DNA of 64,000 nt. It comes from SYIM01 sp039800205 (lineage in GTDB: Bacteria > Pseudomonadota > Gammaproteobacteria > Burkholderiales > Burkholderiaceae_E). The translations under genes and the position numbers were made by a program. Below, in pieces: positions 41,446 to 50,748 of this stretch. Location of the stretch: the NCBI GenBank assembly GCA_039800205.1, contig JBDLRB010000049.1, positions 7,432 through 71,431 of the forward strand, in the 5' to 3' direction. The notes beneath the pieces were generated by a model. That model saw only the letters and a list, made by a program, of their open reading frames with translations. It did not search any database and was not told the origin of the DNA. How positions within the stretch are numbered: position 1 is the first letter of the stretch; the number at the start of each line of letters is the position of its first letter.

Positions 41446-42969
41446 TCATAGCGTGCGTCGCTGGGCAACCGCTGGAATACGCAGGGATTCGCGGTATTTT
41501 GCGACCGTTCGGCGGGCCACGACAAAACCCTGATCGCCCAGCAGTTCGGCGATCCGGCTATCCGACAAAGGCCGTCTGGAATTCTCGGCGCTGATCAACT
41601 GCTTGATCAGGGCGCGCATCGCAGTGCTCGAGGCCGCACCGCCGCTCTCAGTGGCCACATGACTGCCGAAAAAGTACTTCAGCTCCAGGGTGCCGTGCGG
41701 CGTCAGCATGAATTTCTGGGTGGTGACGCGCGAGATGGTCGATTCGTGCAGTCCCAGCGTATCGGCGATTTCCCTCAGTACCAGGGGGCGCATGGCCACC
41801 GCCCCATGGGAAAAAAACCCGCGCTGCCGTTCGACAATCGCCTGTGAAACCCGCAGGATGGTTTCAAAGCGCTGAGCGACGTTCTTGACCAGCCAGCGCG
41901 CTTCCTGGAGGGCTCCGGTCAGGTTGCTGCCGCCCGAACTCCGGTGAGCCCGTAGCAAGCCGGCATAGTGGGCGTTGATGCGAAGCTGGGGGACGACGTC
42001 CGGATTGAGCGCGGCCTGCCAGCCGTTTCGGGTGCGCCTCACGATCACGTCGGGGGTCACGTACTGAGTGGTGGGTGGGGCATGACGTGCGCCCGGCCTG
42101 GGGTCCAGTGACCGGATCAGCGCCCCTGCAGCCTTGAGTGGACCTTCCTCGCAGTTCAATACGCGTTTGAGCTTGCCGAAGTCTCGTGCGGCCAGCAGGT
42201 CGAGGTGTTCGTCAACGATTCGCCAGGCGAGGCCGCTGACCGGATCTGCGCGGTCGCTTCGGCGTGCCAACTGCAGGAGGAGGCATTCCCGCAGATCGCG
42301 CGCCGCGACGCCTGCGGGGTCGAAGCTCTGGAGCAGCTTCAGCGCAGCGGCGACCTCTTCGGGTTCGATCTCGAGCGACTCCGGCAGCGCCGAACGGAAT
42401 TCGTCGAGAGGGGTCTCCAGCATGCCGCTGTCACTGAGCTCATCGATCAACAAGGTGACCAGCGCCCGGTCACGCTGAGAAACCCGGGTGGCCGCAAGCT
42501 GGCTGCGCAAGTGTTCAACCAGTGAGCCCAGATGGACGCTCAGCTGCGGGGCGCCCGAGTCGTCGTCGCCGTCATCGCCGGTGCCGCGTGAGCCGGGATC
42601 ACCGGACCAGTCTTGCACCCCTCGATCGTCGTGATCGTCGAAAGGACCCTCTGCAGGATCGAATTCGCCCCCGCTTTCAGGCCGCTCGGGGCCCTCCCCT
42701 TCGGAGGAGGAGGCGACGGGCCCGCTGGCCGGCTCGAGCGCCGCTTGCGAAAGCGCGGAGGGGGTTTGCTCGTAGCGGCCGTCCGCGCCGATCCGGACGG
42801 CGCTGTCCATCGGGTCGTCGGTGCGCTCAAGGAGTGGGTTGTCGGCCAGCGCCTGCTCGATCTCCTGGTTCAGCTCGAGCGTCGACAGCTGCAGCAATCG
42901 GATCGACTGCTGCAGTTGCGGGGTCAGCGCCAGGTGCTGACCCAGTTTGAGCTGGAGAGAGGGCTTCAT
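41446..42969 (-). CDS. rpoN: RNA polymerase sigma-54 factor
   Basis: Protein of 507 aa. Region I begins MKPSLQLKLGQHLALTPQL with the expected Gln/Leu-rich activator-binding helix, followed by an acidic linker rich in Asp, Glu and Gly. The core-binding and DNA-binding domains follow, closed by the RpoN box seen as ARRTVAKYRE. It governs nitrogen-related and other enhancer-dependent promoters. It follows lptB on the same strand in the usual betaproteobacterial order. Confidence 0.96.
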   Translation of the reverse strand: MKPSLQLKLGQHLALTPQLQQSIRLLQLSTLELNQEIEQALADNPLLERTDDPMDSAVRIGADGRYEQTPSALSQAALEPASGPVASSSEGEGPERPESGGEFDPAEGPFDDHDDRGVQDWSGDPGSRGTGDDGDDDSGAPQLSVHLGSLVEHLRSQLAATRVSQRDRALVTLLIDELSDSGMLETPLDEFRSALPESLEIEPEEVAAALKLLQSFDPAGVAARDLRECLLLQLARRSDRADPVSGLAWRIVDEHLDLLAARDFGKLKRVLNCEEGPLKAAGALIRSLDPRPGARHAPPTTQYVTPDVIVRRTRNGWQAALNPDVVPQLRINAHYAGLLRAHRSSGGSNLTGALQEARWLVKNVAQRFETILRVSQAIVERQRGFFSHGAVAMRPLVLREIADTLGLHESTISRVTTQKFMLTPHGTLELKYFFGSHVATESGGAASSTAMRALIKQLISAENSRRPLSDSRIAELLGDQGFVVARRTVAKYRESLRIPAVAQRRTL

Positions 42970-43002
42970 CAGGGACTGCTCCGGTTGCCCGACCGGTACC
43001 GA

Positions 43003-43773
43003 TCACATCGAGAAATGCTCACCAAGATAGTAGCGGCGCACGTCATCATTCTGGACAATCTCGTCCGGGCGCCCGAAAGCAAGAACGGTACCATCTCGAA
43101 TGATATAGGCCCTGTCGCAAATGCCAAGTGTTTCTCTGACATTGTGGTCGGTGATCAACACTCCGATCCCGCGTTCCTTGAGGAAGCGCACGATGCGCTG
43201 GATCTCGATGACCGCGATCGGGTCCACGCCGGCGAAGGGTTCGTCGAGCAGGATGAAGCGGGGAGAACTGGCCAGGGCACGCGCAATTTCCACGCGCCGG
43301 CGCTCGCCACCCGAGAGTGACAACGCAGTGTTGTCCCGGATGTGACCGATCTGCAGATCGGTCAGCAGCGATTCAAGGCGCTCGCCGATCACTTTGGCGC
43401 TGAGCGGGCGGTTCTGCTCATCGCGCTGCAGTTCGAGCACGGCCTGGATGTTCTGTTCGACGCTCAGCTTGCGAAAGACCGATGCCTCCTGAGGCAGATA
43501 GGACACACCGAGGCGCGCGCGGCGATGGATGGGCAGGCGGCTGATCGCCTGCTGATCGAGTTCGATGGTGCCGTCATCGCTCGAAACGAGCCCCACGATC
43601 ATGTAGAAGCAGGTTGTCTTGCCTGCGCCGTTGGGTCCGAGGAGCCCCACGACCTGACCACTTTCGACCTCGATCGAGACATCCTTTACCACGGCACGGC
43701 CGTGGTAAACCTTGCGCAGATGTCGCGCGGACAGGCGACTGGCGGCCGTCGGCCGTTCGGGGTGTGAAGGCAT
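43003..43773 (-). CDS. lptB: Lipopolysaccharide export ABC transporter ATP-binding protein LptB
   Basis: ATPase of 256 aa that powers LPS extraction from the inner membrane by LptFG. Walker A GPNGAGKTT, Q-loop YLPQEASVFRKLSVEQN, signature LSGGERRRVEIARAL and Walker B FILLDEPFAGVDP are present, and LptB's typical ITDHNVRETLGICDRAYII follows. I chose the ATG at 43773; a TTG at 43794 overlapping the lptA stop (TTGA) would add seven residues. It is in an operon with lptA and lptC. Confidence 0.95.
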   Translation of the reverse strand: MPSHPERPTAASRLSARHLRKVYHGRAVVKDVSIEVESGQVVGLLGPNGAGKTTCFYMIVGLVSSDDGTIELDQQAISRLPIHRRARLGVSYLPQEASVFRKLSVEQNIQAVLELQRDEQNRPLSAKVIGERLESLLTDLQIGHIRDNTALSLSGGERRRVEIARALASSPRFILLDEPFAGVDPIAVIEIQRIVRFLKERGIGVLITDHNVRETLGICDRAYIIRDGTVLAFGRPDEIVQNDDVRRYYLGEHFSM

Positions 43774-43790
43774 CAGGAATGCGGCTCGTG

Positions 43791-44372
43791 TCAACGGGCG
43801 GGCGGACGGGCGAGGGCCGGAGCGGGTTTTAACGGGGCGGTCGCCGGGGCGGGCGGGTCGCCGCTGCGCTTGGGCTGGATCACGACCCGGACCCGTTCGC
43901 CGACGGGGCCGCTTTCAACCGTGTAGAACTCGCTTCGACCCTGGTAGACGATGCGCGTGCCGTGTACCTCGTCGGTCAGCTTTGCGCCTTGCAGGCGCCG
44001 AAGCGAGGCTTGACCCGTCAATGTGACCACCTCGGACTTGCCGTTGTAGTCGATGGTCTGACCTTCACCCTCGATAAATTCATCCACGCCATCGCGTTTT
44101 TGCCGGAAGCGGGCGGGCCGGCCTTCGGCCAGACCGAATGAATTGCCCTCGGCGTCCTGGCGGACGACCAGACGATCCGCACGGATGCGGATCGTGCCCT
44201 GCGTCAGTTGCACGCGGCCACTGAAGGTATTGACCTTGCGTGCATCGTCGTATTCCATGCGATCGGCTTCGACCTGAATCGGTTGATCGCGGTCCGCCCG
44301 TTCCGCCGCTGCGGTCAGGGGCATCAGCGCAATCGCGCAGGTGATCAGAAAGGATGAGCGATGCGGAATCAT
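43791..44372 (-). CDS. lptA: Lipopolysaccharide transport periplasmic protein LptA
   Basis: Protein of 193 aa with a signal peptide (ITCAIALMPLTAAAERA). The OstA-type beta-jellyroll is seen in QVEADRMEYDDARKVNTFSGRV and later TGQASLRRLQGAKLTDEVHGTRIVY. It forms the periplasmic bridge that carries LPS from LptBFGC to LptD. The C-terminus is Ala/Pro-rich. Its start overlaps the lptC stop. Confidence 0.93.
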   Translation of the reverse strand: MIPHRSSFLITCAIALMPLTAAAERADRDQPIQVEADRMEYDDARKVNTFSGRVQLTQGTIRIRADRLVVRQDAEGNSFGLAEGRPARFRQKRDGVDEFIEGEGQTIDYNGKSEVVTLTGQASLRRLQGAKLTDEVHGTRIVYQGRSEFYTVESGPVGERVRVVIQPKRSGDPPAPATAPLKPAPALARPPAR

Positions 44373-44965
44373 GGTGTGCGGGGCGCCGGTAAGAAGGTCG
44401 CTCGCACCTGACGGTCGACCGTCAGGATGCGGGTCCGATTATTGAATTCCATGCCCGTACCGGTCAACACGTCCGCACCGATTCGCACCACGACGGGCCG
44501 GTCGCTGCGTGCGATGTCATCATCGGGCAGGATCTGGGCCTCTTCGGTCTCGATGGTCATGCGGGCGTCCTTGCCGTCGGCCTCACGATCGAGCAGCACG
44601 CCGCCCGTCAACAGGATATCGGAGCCCCCTGTGCCGGATCGGCCGGTTCGCGCCCGCACGCTGACGGTGGGCCGGTCCGTATCAAGACTCACCAGGACAG
44701 GCCGTTCGAGCACGGTCGAGTCGTCGCCCCGGAAATAGTCCAGACGTTCTGCGGTGAGCAGGAAGGCGGGCGTCCCATCTTTCCGGGTACGGTTGACCAT
44801 CACCGATTCGGCGAAGGATTCCGGCCGGTCGCCGGGGTCTGCGCTCGGGGCGAGCCCGGGTGCTTGATCGGCGATCCGGGACAGATAAAGACTGCCCGCC
44901 GCGAGGGCCGTGCCGATCGCGATCGTCAACAACGCCGACAGGCGATCTTCGCGCCGGGATGCCAT
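44369..44965 (-). CDS. lptC: LPS export ABC transporter periplasmic protein LptC
   Basis: Protein of 198 aa with one N-terminal membrane helix (LLTIAIGTALAAGSLYLSRIA) and a periplasmic LptC domain (FAESVMVNRTRKDGTPAFLL, ILLTGGVLLDREADG). It bridges LptFG to LptA. It lies three bases behind kdsC and overlaps lptA by four, as part of an LPS block kdsD-kdsC-lptC-lptA-lptB. Confidence 0.92.
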   Translation of the reverse strand: MASRREDRLSALLTIAIGTALAAGSLYLSRIADQAPGLAPSADPGDRPESFAESVMVNRTRKDGTPAFLLTAERLDYFRGDDSTVLERPVLVSLDTDRPTVSVRARTGRSGTGGSDILLTGGVLLDREADGKDARMTIETEEAQILPDDDIARSDRPVVVRIGADVLTGTGMEFNNRTRILTVDRQVRATFLPAPRTP

Positions 44966-44968
44966 CGC

Positions 44969-45529
44969 TCAGTGCCAACCGTGGGTCAGACGACGGGCGA
45001 GCGCGGCCTCATATTGGCCCCGAGCCCGGAGCACGAAATCAGCGAGTTCGCGGATGGCGCCGTGTCCGGCCCGGGCGTCGGACACCCAGTGTGCCCGGGA
45101 TCGAACCTCGGGGTGCGCGTCGGCAACGCTGGCCGCAAAACCCGCGAGGGCAAAGGCCGTGAGATCGGGCCAGTCGTCACCGACGAAGCCCACTTCGTCG
45201 AGTGAAACGCCCTTGCGCATGGCCAGTTCGCGAAGCGCTTGCCCCTTATCGGCAACCCCCTGCAGCACCTCGTCGATACGTAACTCGGCGGCGCGTCGCT
45301 CGACGATCGTCGACTGCCGGGCGGTAATGATTGCGAGGCCGATTCCAGCCTCCCGCAGCAGGGTCAGACCGAGCCCGTCACGCACGTTGTAGGCTTTCAT
45401 GGCCTCGCCCTGGGGGCCGATGTAAATGTGGCTGTCGGTCAGAGTGCCGTCCACATCAAGCGCCAGCCAACGCAAGGCGATCACGCGTTCGATGATGCGG
45501 GGATCGGTCGCGCGGTGGGGGCCGGCCAT
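44969..45529 (-). CDS. kdsC: 3-deoxy-D-manno-octulosonate 8-phosphate phosphatase
   Basis: HAD-type C0 phosphatase of 186 aa that produces free Kdo. The motif LALDVDGTLTD holds the catalytic Asp pair; IITARQS, KGVSLDEVGFVGDDWPDL (motif IV) and RAGHGAIRELADFVL mark KdsC. It is tucked between kdsD and lptC, three bases from each. Confidence 0.95.
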   Translation of the reverse strand: MAGPHRATDPRIIERVIALRWLALDVDGTLTDSHIYIGPQGEAMKAYNVRDGLGLTLLREAGIGLAIITARQSTIVERRAAELRIDEVLQGVADKGQALRELAMRKGVSLDEVGFVGDDWPDLTAFALAGFAASVADAHPEVRSRAHWVSDARAGHGAIRELADFVLRARGQYEAALARRLTHGWH

Positions 45530-45532
45530 GGG

Positions 45533-46558
45533 TCAGACCACGCGTGCAAGAAGCAGGTCATGCAAGTGAAGCGCGCCACACAAGTCGCCACGTTCATCCA
45601 CGACCAGCAGGGCGCTGATGCGTCGCTCTTCCATCAGCCGGACGGCCTCGGCGGCTAGCGCCGATGGCCCAATGGTCACGGGCGTGCGCGTGATGACCTC
45701 GCGCAGCGAGCGGGCTTCGATCGATCCACCGTTTTCGAGCATCCGGCGCAAATCGCCATCCGTGAAGACGCCGACGAGTCGGCCATCAGCGGATTCGATC
45801 GCTGTCATCCCCATGCGTTTACGGGTGATCTCGAGGATCGCTTCAGGCAGGCTGACGTCCAGGCCGACGCGGGGCAGCGCATCGCCGACCCGCATGACAT
45901 CGGCCACCCGGGTCAGCAACTTGCGTCCCAGTGCTCCGCCGGGGTGCGATCGGGCAAAGTCCTCGGGCCCGAACCCCCGTGCCTCAAGGAGGGCCACAGC
46001 GAGCGCGTCTCCGAGCGCCAGGCTGGCCGTTGTACTGGCCGTGGGCGCCAGATTCAGCGAACAGGCTTCGCGCTCGACCCGGGCGTCAAGGTGCACGTCC
46101 GCGAGCAGGGCGAGGCTCGACTGCGGGTGACCTGTAATCGCGATCAGAACGGTACCCTGACGCTTGATCAGCGGAACGATCTGAAGCAACTCGTCGGTGG
46201 TTCCCGAGTTGGAGAGCGCGATGAAGACGTCGTCCTGGGTGACCATGCCCAGATCGCCGTGGCTCGCCTCGGCCGGATGCATGAAAAATGCCGGGGTGCC
46301 GGTTGATGCGAGTGTGGCGGCGATCTTGCCGCCGATATGGCCCGATTTGCCCATGCCACTGACCACCACCCGGCCCGTGCACGCGAGCATCAGTTCGCAG
46401 GCCCGCGCGAACGCGGTGCCCAGAGCATCCCGCACACGAATAACGGCCTGGGCTTCGATTTCGAGCACCTGTCGGCCGCGCGCAATCAGCGCTGCGTGGC
46501 GCTCAGCGTCCGCGGGCGTCCGGTCGCCCGATAGAATGGATACGGTCGGTTCACTCAT
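45533..46558 (-). CDS. kdsD: Arabinose-5-phosphate isomerase
   Basis: Protein of 341 aa that makes arabinose 5-phosphate from ribulose 5-phosphate for Kdo synthesis. The SIS domain has GRVVVSGMGKSGHIGGKIAATL and SNSGTTDELLQIVPL, followed by tandem CBS domains. Its start codon is only 12 bases from the start of the divergent antiporter gene, so its control signals must lie inside that gene or the start is further in. Confidence 0.94.
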   Translation of the reverse strand: MSEPTVSILSGDRTPADAERHAALIARGRQVLEIEAQAVIRVRDALGTAFARACELMLACTGRVVVSGMGKSGHIGGKIAATLASTGTPAFFMHPAEASHGDLGMVTQDDVFIALSNSGTTDELLQIVPLIKRQGTVLIAITGHPQSSLALLADVHLDARVEREACSLNLAPTASTTASLALGDALAVALLEARGFGPEDFARSHPGGALGRKLLTRVADVMRVGDALPRVGLDVSLPEAILEITRKRMGMTAIESADGRLVGVFTDGDLRRMLENGGSIEARSLREVITRTPVTIGPSALAAEAVRLMEERRISALLVVDERGDLCGALHLHDLLLARVV

Positions 46559-46570
46559 TCGGCAAAGTAT

Positions 46571-48574
46571 ATGCTTTCAGGCCTCGAGCTCGCCCTGATT
46601 CTGATCGCCGCGGCGACCCTCGTGGTGTTGCCCTTCCGGCGATTCGGTATTCCGCCTCTGGTGGCCTATCTGGCCGTCGGGGTGGGCGTGGCGCCCTACG
46701 CCTCCGAACTGCTCGACAACGAGGGCGTGCTCCACTCTGCGGCTGAGCTTGGCGTTGTGTTTCTGATGTTCACCTTGGGGCTCGAATTCAGCCTGGCGCG
46801 GTTGAAGGTCCTGCGCCGCTTTGTGTTCGGCCTGGGCGGCGCGCAGGTCCTGAGCTGCGCTGCGCTGATCATGGCGATCCTGCTTGTACTGCCCGCCTCG
46901 TGGGCGGGCTGGCTGCTTCCCGGGGGCCTCGACTGGCGTCTGGCCTTCACGATCGCGGCAGCGCTTGCCCTCTCGTCGACTGCGCTGGTCGTCAAGCTGC
47001 TGGTCGAGCGACGTGAACTCGAGACGGAGCACGGTCGCAGGGTGTTCAGTGTGCTGCTCTTTCAGGACCTTGCGGTCATTCCGCTGCTCATCGTCATTCC
47101 CGCGCTGGGCAAGGGGTCCGACGGATTGGCTGTTGCGCTCGGGCTCGCCTTCCTGAAGACGGCGGTTCTGCTGGGCGTGCTGCTTCGATTCGGGCCCCGA
47201 ATCATGCGGACCTGGTTCGGCCTGGTCGTGCGGACGCGATCGCATGAACTGTTTACGCTCAATGTCCTGCTGGCGACCCTGCTGTTTGGCTGGATCACCC
47301 ATCAGGCCGGACTGTCCATGGAGCTCGGTGCCTTTCTGGCCGGAATGATGATCTCCGAGACCGAGTACCGGTTTCAGGTCGAGGAAGACATCAAGCCCTT
47401 TCGCGACGTCCTGCTCGGGCTTTTTTTCGTGACCATCGGTGCGCGGCTGGATCCGATGGGCCTGCTCTCGAGCTGGCCGCAGGTGTTGACGATTCTGATC
47501 CTGGCGTTTGCCATCAAGTTCGCGGTTGTTGCGTGGCTGGTGATGCGTAGCGGTGCGGGTGCGGGAGTGGCGATCCGCACGGCATTGTGGTTGTCGCAAA
47601 CCGGCGAATTCGCCTTCGTGTTGCTTGCTCAGCTGGTCGAGGGCGGCCTCGGTTCGCACGAGGCCCTGCAACCCGTCACGGCTGCGATCCTCCTTTCGTT
47701 GCTGCTCAGCCCAGCGATCATTTCGCAGTCGCAGCGTCTTGCCCTTTGGGTGTCGGGCGAGGAATGGCTCAGGCAGTCCGTCCAGTTGCAGCAAGTGGCC
47801 ACACAGTCCATGAGTCTGCGTGGACACGTGATTGTCTGCGGCTTTGGTCGTTGCGGGCAGGGTCTGGGTCATATTCTTGCAGCCGAGCAGGTTCCTTTTT
47901 TTGCGATTGACACCGATCCCGATCGGGTTCGGCGGGCCCAGGCCGCGGGCGAGCCGGTCGTGTACGGTGACGCTCGCCGGCAGGCGATGCTCGTCGCCGC
48001 GGGCATTTCCCGAGCCCGTGCCCTGGCGATCACCTTTGACGATCTGCCTCAGGCCCTCCACCTGCTGGCCACCGTGCGCACGCTCGCTCCCCGGCTGCCG
48101 GTGCTTGCCCGCTGTGCGAATGAGGCCGACATCGAGCGCTTGAGGGCGGCCGGTGCGACCGAGGTGGTCCCGGAAATTGCTGAGGGCAGCCTGATGATCG
48201 CATCCCACGCGATGGCGCTGGCCGGAGTGCCCTTGTCGCGGGTGCGACGACGGGTCCGCAAAATCCGGGACGGGCGATACGCTCTCCTGCAGGGGTTCTT
48301 CCAGGGGGCGGACGACGAGCCGATCGAAGCGATCGAAGCCGACCCCCATACCTTGCGAGCCGTGCCGATCGAGCCCGGCGCCCCGGCCGTCGGGCAGGTG
48401 CTCGCACGTATCGCCACCGCCGAAGTACGAACGATGGCCCTGGTTCGGGGCACGCAGAGGTTGGTCGAGCCCGATCCCTCGACCGAAATTCAATCGGGCG
48501 ATGTGCTGGTGCTGTCGGGTCGACTCGACCATATCGCTGCGGTCGAGCAACAATGGTTACTGCCGCCGGGTTGA
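46571..48574 (+). CDS. Kef-type monovalent cation:proton antiporter
   Basis: Membrane protein of 667 aa of the CPA2 family. An N-terminal antiporter domain of about 12 helices (LGVVFLMFTLGLEFSLARLKVL, SMELGAFLAGMMISETEYRF) is followed by an RCK/TrkA-N domain (GHVIVCGFGRCGQGLGHIL, IDTDPDRVRRAQAAGEPVVYGDA) and a C-terminal TrkA-C domain. Such proteins release K+ in exchange for H+ under nucleotide or redox control. It is divergent from kdsD and starts 12 bases from it, which is typical of this locus in Burkholderiales. Confidence 0.92.
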   Translation: MLSGLELALILIAAATLVVLPFRRFGIPPLVAYLAVGVGVAPYASELLDNEGVLHSAAELGVVFLMFTLGLEFSLARLKVLRRFVFGLGGAQVLSCAALIMAILLVLPASWAGWLLPGGLDWRLAFTIAAALALSSTALVVKLLVERRELETEHGRRVFSVLLFQDLAVIPLLIVIPALGKGSDGLAVALGLAFLKTAVLLGVLLRFGPRIMRTWFGLVVRTRSHELFTLNVLLATLLFGWITHQAGLSMELGAFLAGMMISETEYRFQVEEDIKPFRDVLLGLFFVTIGARLDPMGLLSSWPQVLTILILAFAIKFAVVAWLVMRSGAGAGVAIRTALWLSQTGEFAFVLLAQLVEGGLGSHEALQPVTAAILLSLLLSPAIISQSQRLALWVSGEEWLRQSVQLQQVATQSMSLRGHVIVCGFGRCGQGLGHILAAEQVPFFAIDTDPDRVRRAQAAGEPVVYGDARRQAMLVAAGISRARALAITFDDLPQALHLLATVRTLAPRLPVLARCANEADIERLRAAGATEVVPEIAEGSLMIASHAMALAGVPLSRVRRRVRKIRDGRYALLQGFFQGADDEPIEAIEADPHTLRAVPIEPGAPAVGQVLARIATAEVRTMALVRGTQRLVEPDPSTEIQSGDVLVLSGRLDHIAAVEQQWLLPPG

Positions 48575-48673
48575 GCCGCCCCGTGGGGCAGGTGATCAGG
48601 CTTCGGGGCTTTGAATCACGTGCGACGGCTTACCGGCTAAAATGAAGGGTTCAACTAAAACACTCCGAGCATC

Positions 48674-49477
48674 GTGGTCCAAGACACGCTCCGCCTCGAA
48701 GGGGTTCGCTTCGGGTATCGGGAGCGCCTCATCATCGATGATGTCAGCCTGACGGTTCGACCCGGTCGCATCGTCGCGCTGGTGGGCGGTTCAGGTTCCG
48801 GCAAGACGACCCTGCTGCGGCTGATGGGTGGCATGCTCCAGCCCGAGCGCGGGGCGGTCGTGTTCGAAGGTCAGTCTCTCGCCTCGCTCGACCGTGATGC
48901 GCTGTATGCGGTGCGCCGGCGGATGGGGATGCTGTACCAGTTTGGTGCCCTCTTCACCGATCTCTCGGTGTTCGACAACGTGGCCTTTCCCCTTCGTGAG
49001 CACACCGATCTCGACGAGACCGCCATTCGCGATCTGGTCCTGCTCAAGCTGAACGCCGTGGGCTTGCGCGGGGTGTCCCACTACCGGACGGCCCAGCTCT
49101 CGGGCGGCATGGCGCGACGGGTGGCACTTGCGCGGGCCATCGCACTGGACCCGCCGCTGATCATGTATGACGAGCCCTTCGCCGGTCTGGATCCCATTTC
49201 GCTGTCGACCGTTGCGCAACTGATCAGGCGCCTGACCGAGACCCTCGGTTGTGCGTCGATCGTCGTGTCGCACGACATCAAGGATACCTTCGCGATCGCA
49301 GACGATGTCTATCTGCTGTCGCGTGGACGGATTGCGGCCGAGGGCACGCCGGCCGCCATGCGTGTCTCCACCGATCCGAACGTTCGCCAGTTCCTGGACG
49401 GTGATATCGACGGACCGGTTGCCTTCCATCACGCAACGCGTCGGACGCTGGCCGAGGATCTTGAGGTGGGCCCATGA
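48674..49477 (+). CDS. mlaF: Phospholipid ABC transporter ATP-binding protein MlaF
   Basis: ATPase of 267 aa of the Mla system that keeps outer-membrane lipid asymmetry. Walker A GGSGSGKTT, signature LSGGMARRVALARAIALDP and Walker B MYDEPFAGLDPIS are present; the GGMARR form is typical of MlaF. The start is GTG at 48674 with TAAAAT (48638-48643) as a possible -10. Its stop overlaps mlaE (ATGA). Confidence 0.95.
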   Translation: MVQDTLRLEGVRFGYRERLIIDDVSLTVRPGRIVALVGGSGSGKTTLLRLMGGMLQPERGAVVFEGQSLASLDRDALYAVRRRMGMLYQFGALFTDLSVFDNVAFPLREHTDLDETAIRDLVLLKLNAVGLRGVSHYRTAQLSGGMARRVALARAIALDPPLIMYDEPFAGLDPISLSTVAQLIRRLTETLGCASIVVSHDIKDTFAIADDVYLLSRGRIAAEGTPAAMRVSTDPNVRQFLDGDIDGPVAFHHATRRTLAEDLEVGP

Positions 49478-50256
49478 GTTCGGGCGGATTGCGGGGTGTG
49501 CGTGGGCTGACCGATCACATCGCCCGGGTGGGCTACGGTGCGCGCTTCTTTCTGCGACTGTGTGGGCTGGCGCTGGCCGGTTTGCGCCGCCCGCGGTTGA
49601 TCGTCGATCAGATTCATTTCATCGGGAACCACTCGCTCTCGATCATCCTGGTATCGGGGCTCCTGATCGGGTTTGTATTGGGTCTGCAGGGGTACTACAC
49701 CTTGCGTCGCTACGGATCCGAGGAGGCGTTGGGCCTCTTGGTCACGCTGTCACTGGTGCGCGAGCTCGGACCGGTGGTGACCGCGCTGCTCTTTGCTGGG
49801 CGGGCGGGTACTTCGCTCACCGCCGAAGTGGGCCTGATGAAGGCCGGGGAGCAGATCGATGCGATGGAAATGATGGCCGTCGATCCGGTGGCCCGGGTGC
49901 TTGCGCCAAGATTTGCGGCAGCGCTCCTTTGCATGCCGCTGCTTGCCGCACTATTCTCGGCCATGGGGGTGCTGGGCGGCTATGTGGTGGGCGTCGAGAT
50001 GATCGGCGTGGACGCCGGCGCGTTCTGGTCGCAGATGCAGGGTGGCGTCGACTGGTTGCTTGATGTGGGCAACGGCGTGCTGAAGAGCATTGTCTTCGGC
50101 TTTACCGTGGCCTTCGTTGCGCTCTATGTGGGTTACCACGCGGAAGCGACGCCGGAGGGCGTCTCGCGCGCCACCACCAGTACGGTCGTGGTCGCGTCGC
50201 TCGCGGTGCTGGGTCTGGATTTCATTCTGACGGCTCTGATGTTCAGCTCGAACTGA
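49474..50256 (+). CDS. mlaE: Phospholipid ABC transporter permease MlaE
   Basis: MlaE/DUF140 permease of 260 aa with about five helices. Family blocks are LVTLSLVRELGPVVTALLFAGRAGTSLTAEVGLMK and EQIDAMEMMAVDPVARVLAPR. It pairs with MlaF, MlaD and MlaB in the inner-membrane complex. It is followed by mlaD after 21 bases. Confidence 0.96.
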   Translation: MSSGGLRGVRGLTDHIARVGYGARFFLRLCGLALAGLRRPRLIVDQIHFIGNHSLSIILVSGLLIGFVLGLQGYYTLRRYGSEEALGLLVTLSLVRELGPVVTALLFAGRAGTSLTAEVGLMKAGEQIDAMEMMAVDPVARVLAPRFAAALLCMPLLAALFSAMGVLGGYVVGVEMIGVDAGAFWSQMQGGVDWLLDVGNGVLKSIVFGFTVAFVALYVGYHAEATPEGVSRATTSTVVVASLAVLGLDFILTALMFSSN

Positions 50257-50277
50257 TGCAGGGCGGAGGTGGGCAAC

Positions 50278-50748
50278 ATGAATCGCAAGGGTGTGGACGT
50301 ACTCGTCGGTCTCTTTGTTCTGCTCGGGTTCGCCGCATTGCTGTTTCTCGCCCTTCGGGCGGGCAACATGAGCAGCAGCGTCGGCCTGAACGACACCTAC
50401 AGTGTCGTCGCCCGGTTTGACAACATCGGGGGGCTGAAACCCCGCGCCGCAGTGCGTAGCGCCGGCGTTGTCGTCGGGCGCGTTGCATCGGTGACCCTGG
50501 ACGGCACGTCATACGAAGCCGTCGTGAAGATCGACCTCGATACGCGCTATCGGTTTCCCAAGGACACGTCCGCCAAGATCCTGACGGCGGGTCTCTTGGG
50601 CGAGCAGTACATTGGCCTCGAGCCCGGAGGCGACACGGCCGTCCTCGAAGCGGGCGCTCGGATCACGCTGACGCAATCGGCGGTGGTCCTCGAAAACATC
50701 ATCGGCCAGATGCTCTACAGCCGGGCGGCCGAGGGAGAGCGCAAGTGA
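50278..50748 (+). CDS. mlaD: MlaD, MCE-domain substrate-binding component
   Basis: Protein of 156 aa with a single N-terminal membrane helix (VLVGLFVLLGFAALLFLAL) and one MCE domain (VARFDNIGGLKPRAAVRSAGVVVGRV). It forms the periplasmic hexameric ring. GGAGG at 50265-50269 sets the ATG at 50278 as the start, rather than the GTG at 50269. Its stop overlaps the mlaA start (GTGA). Confidence 0.95.
   Translation: MNRKGVDVLVGLFVLLGFAALLFLALRAGNMSSSVGLNDTYSVVARFDNIGGLKPRAAVRSAGVVVGRVASVTLDGTSYEAVVKIDLDTRYRFPKDTSAKILTAGLLGEQYIGLEPGGDTAVLEAGARITLTQSAVVLENIIGQMLYSRAAEGERK

Noticed and set aside
46577..48553. 658-codon minus-strand frame opposite the Kef antiporter
   Set aside because: Very rich in Gln, Arg, His and Asp and a mirror of a membrane protein gene; a typical antisense artefact.
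48638..48673. Promoter of the mla operon with -10 TAAAAT
   Set aside because: No -35 at 16-18 bases; the TTGAAT upstream is 21 bases away. Left out as a separate feature.
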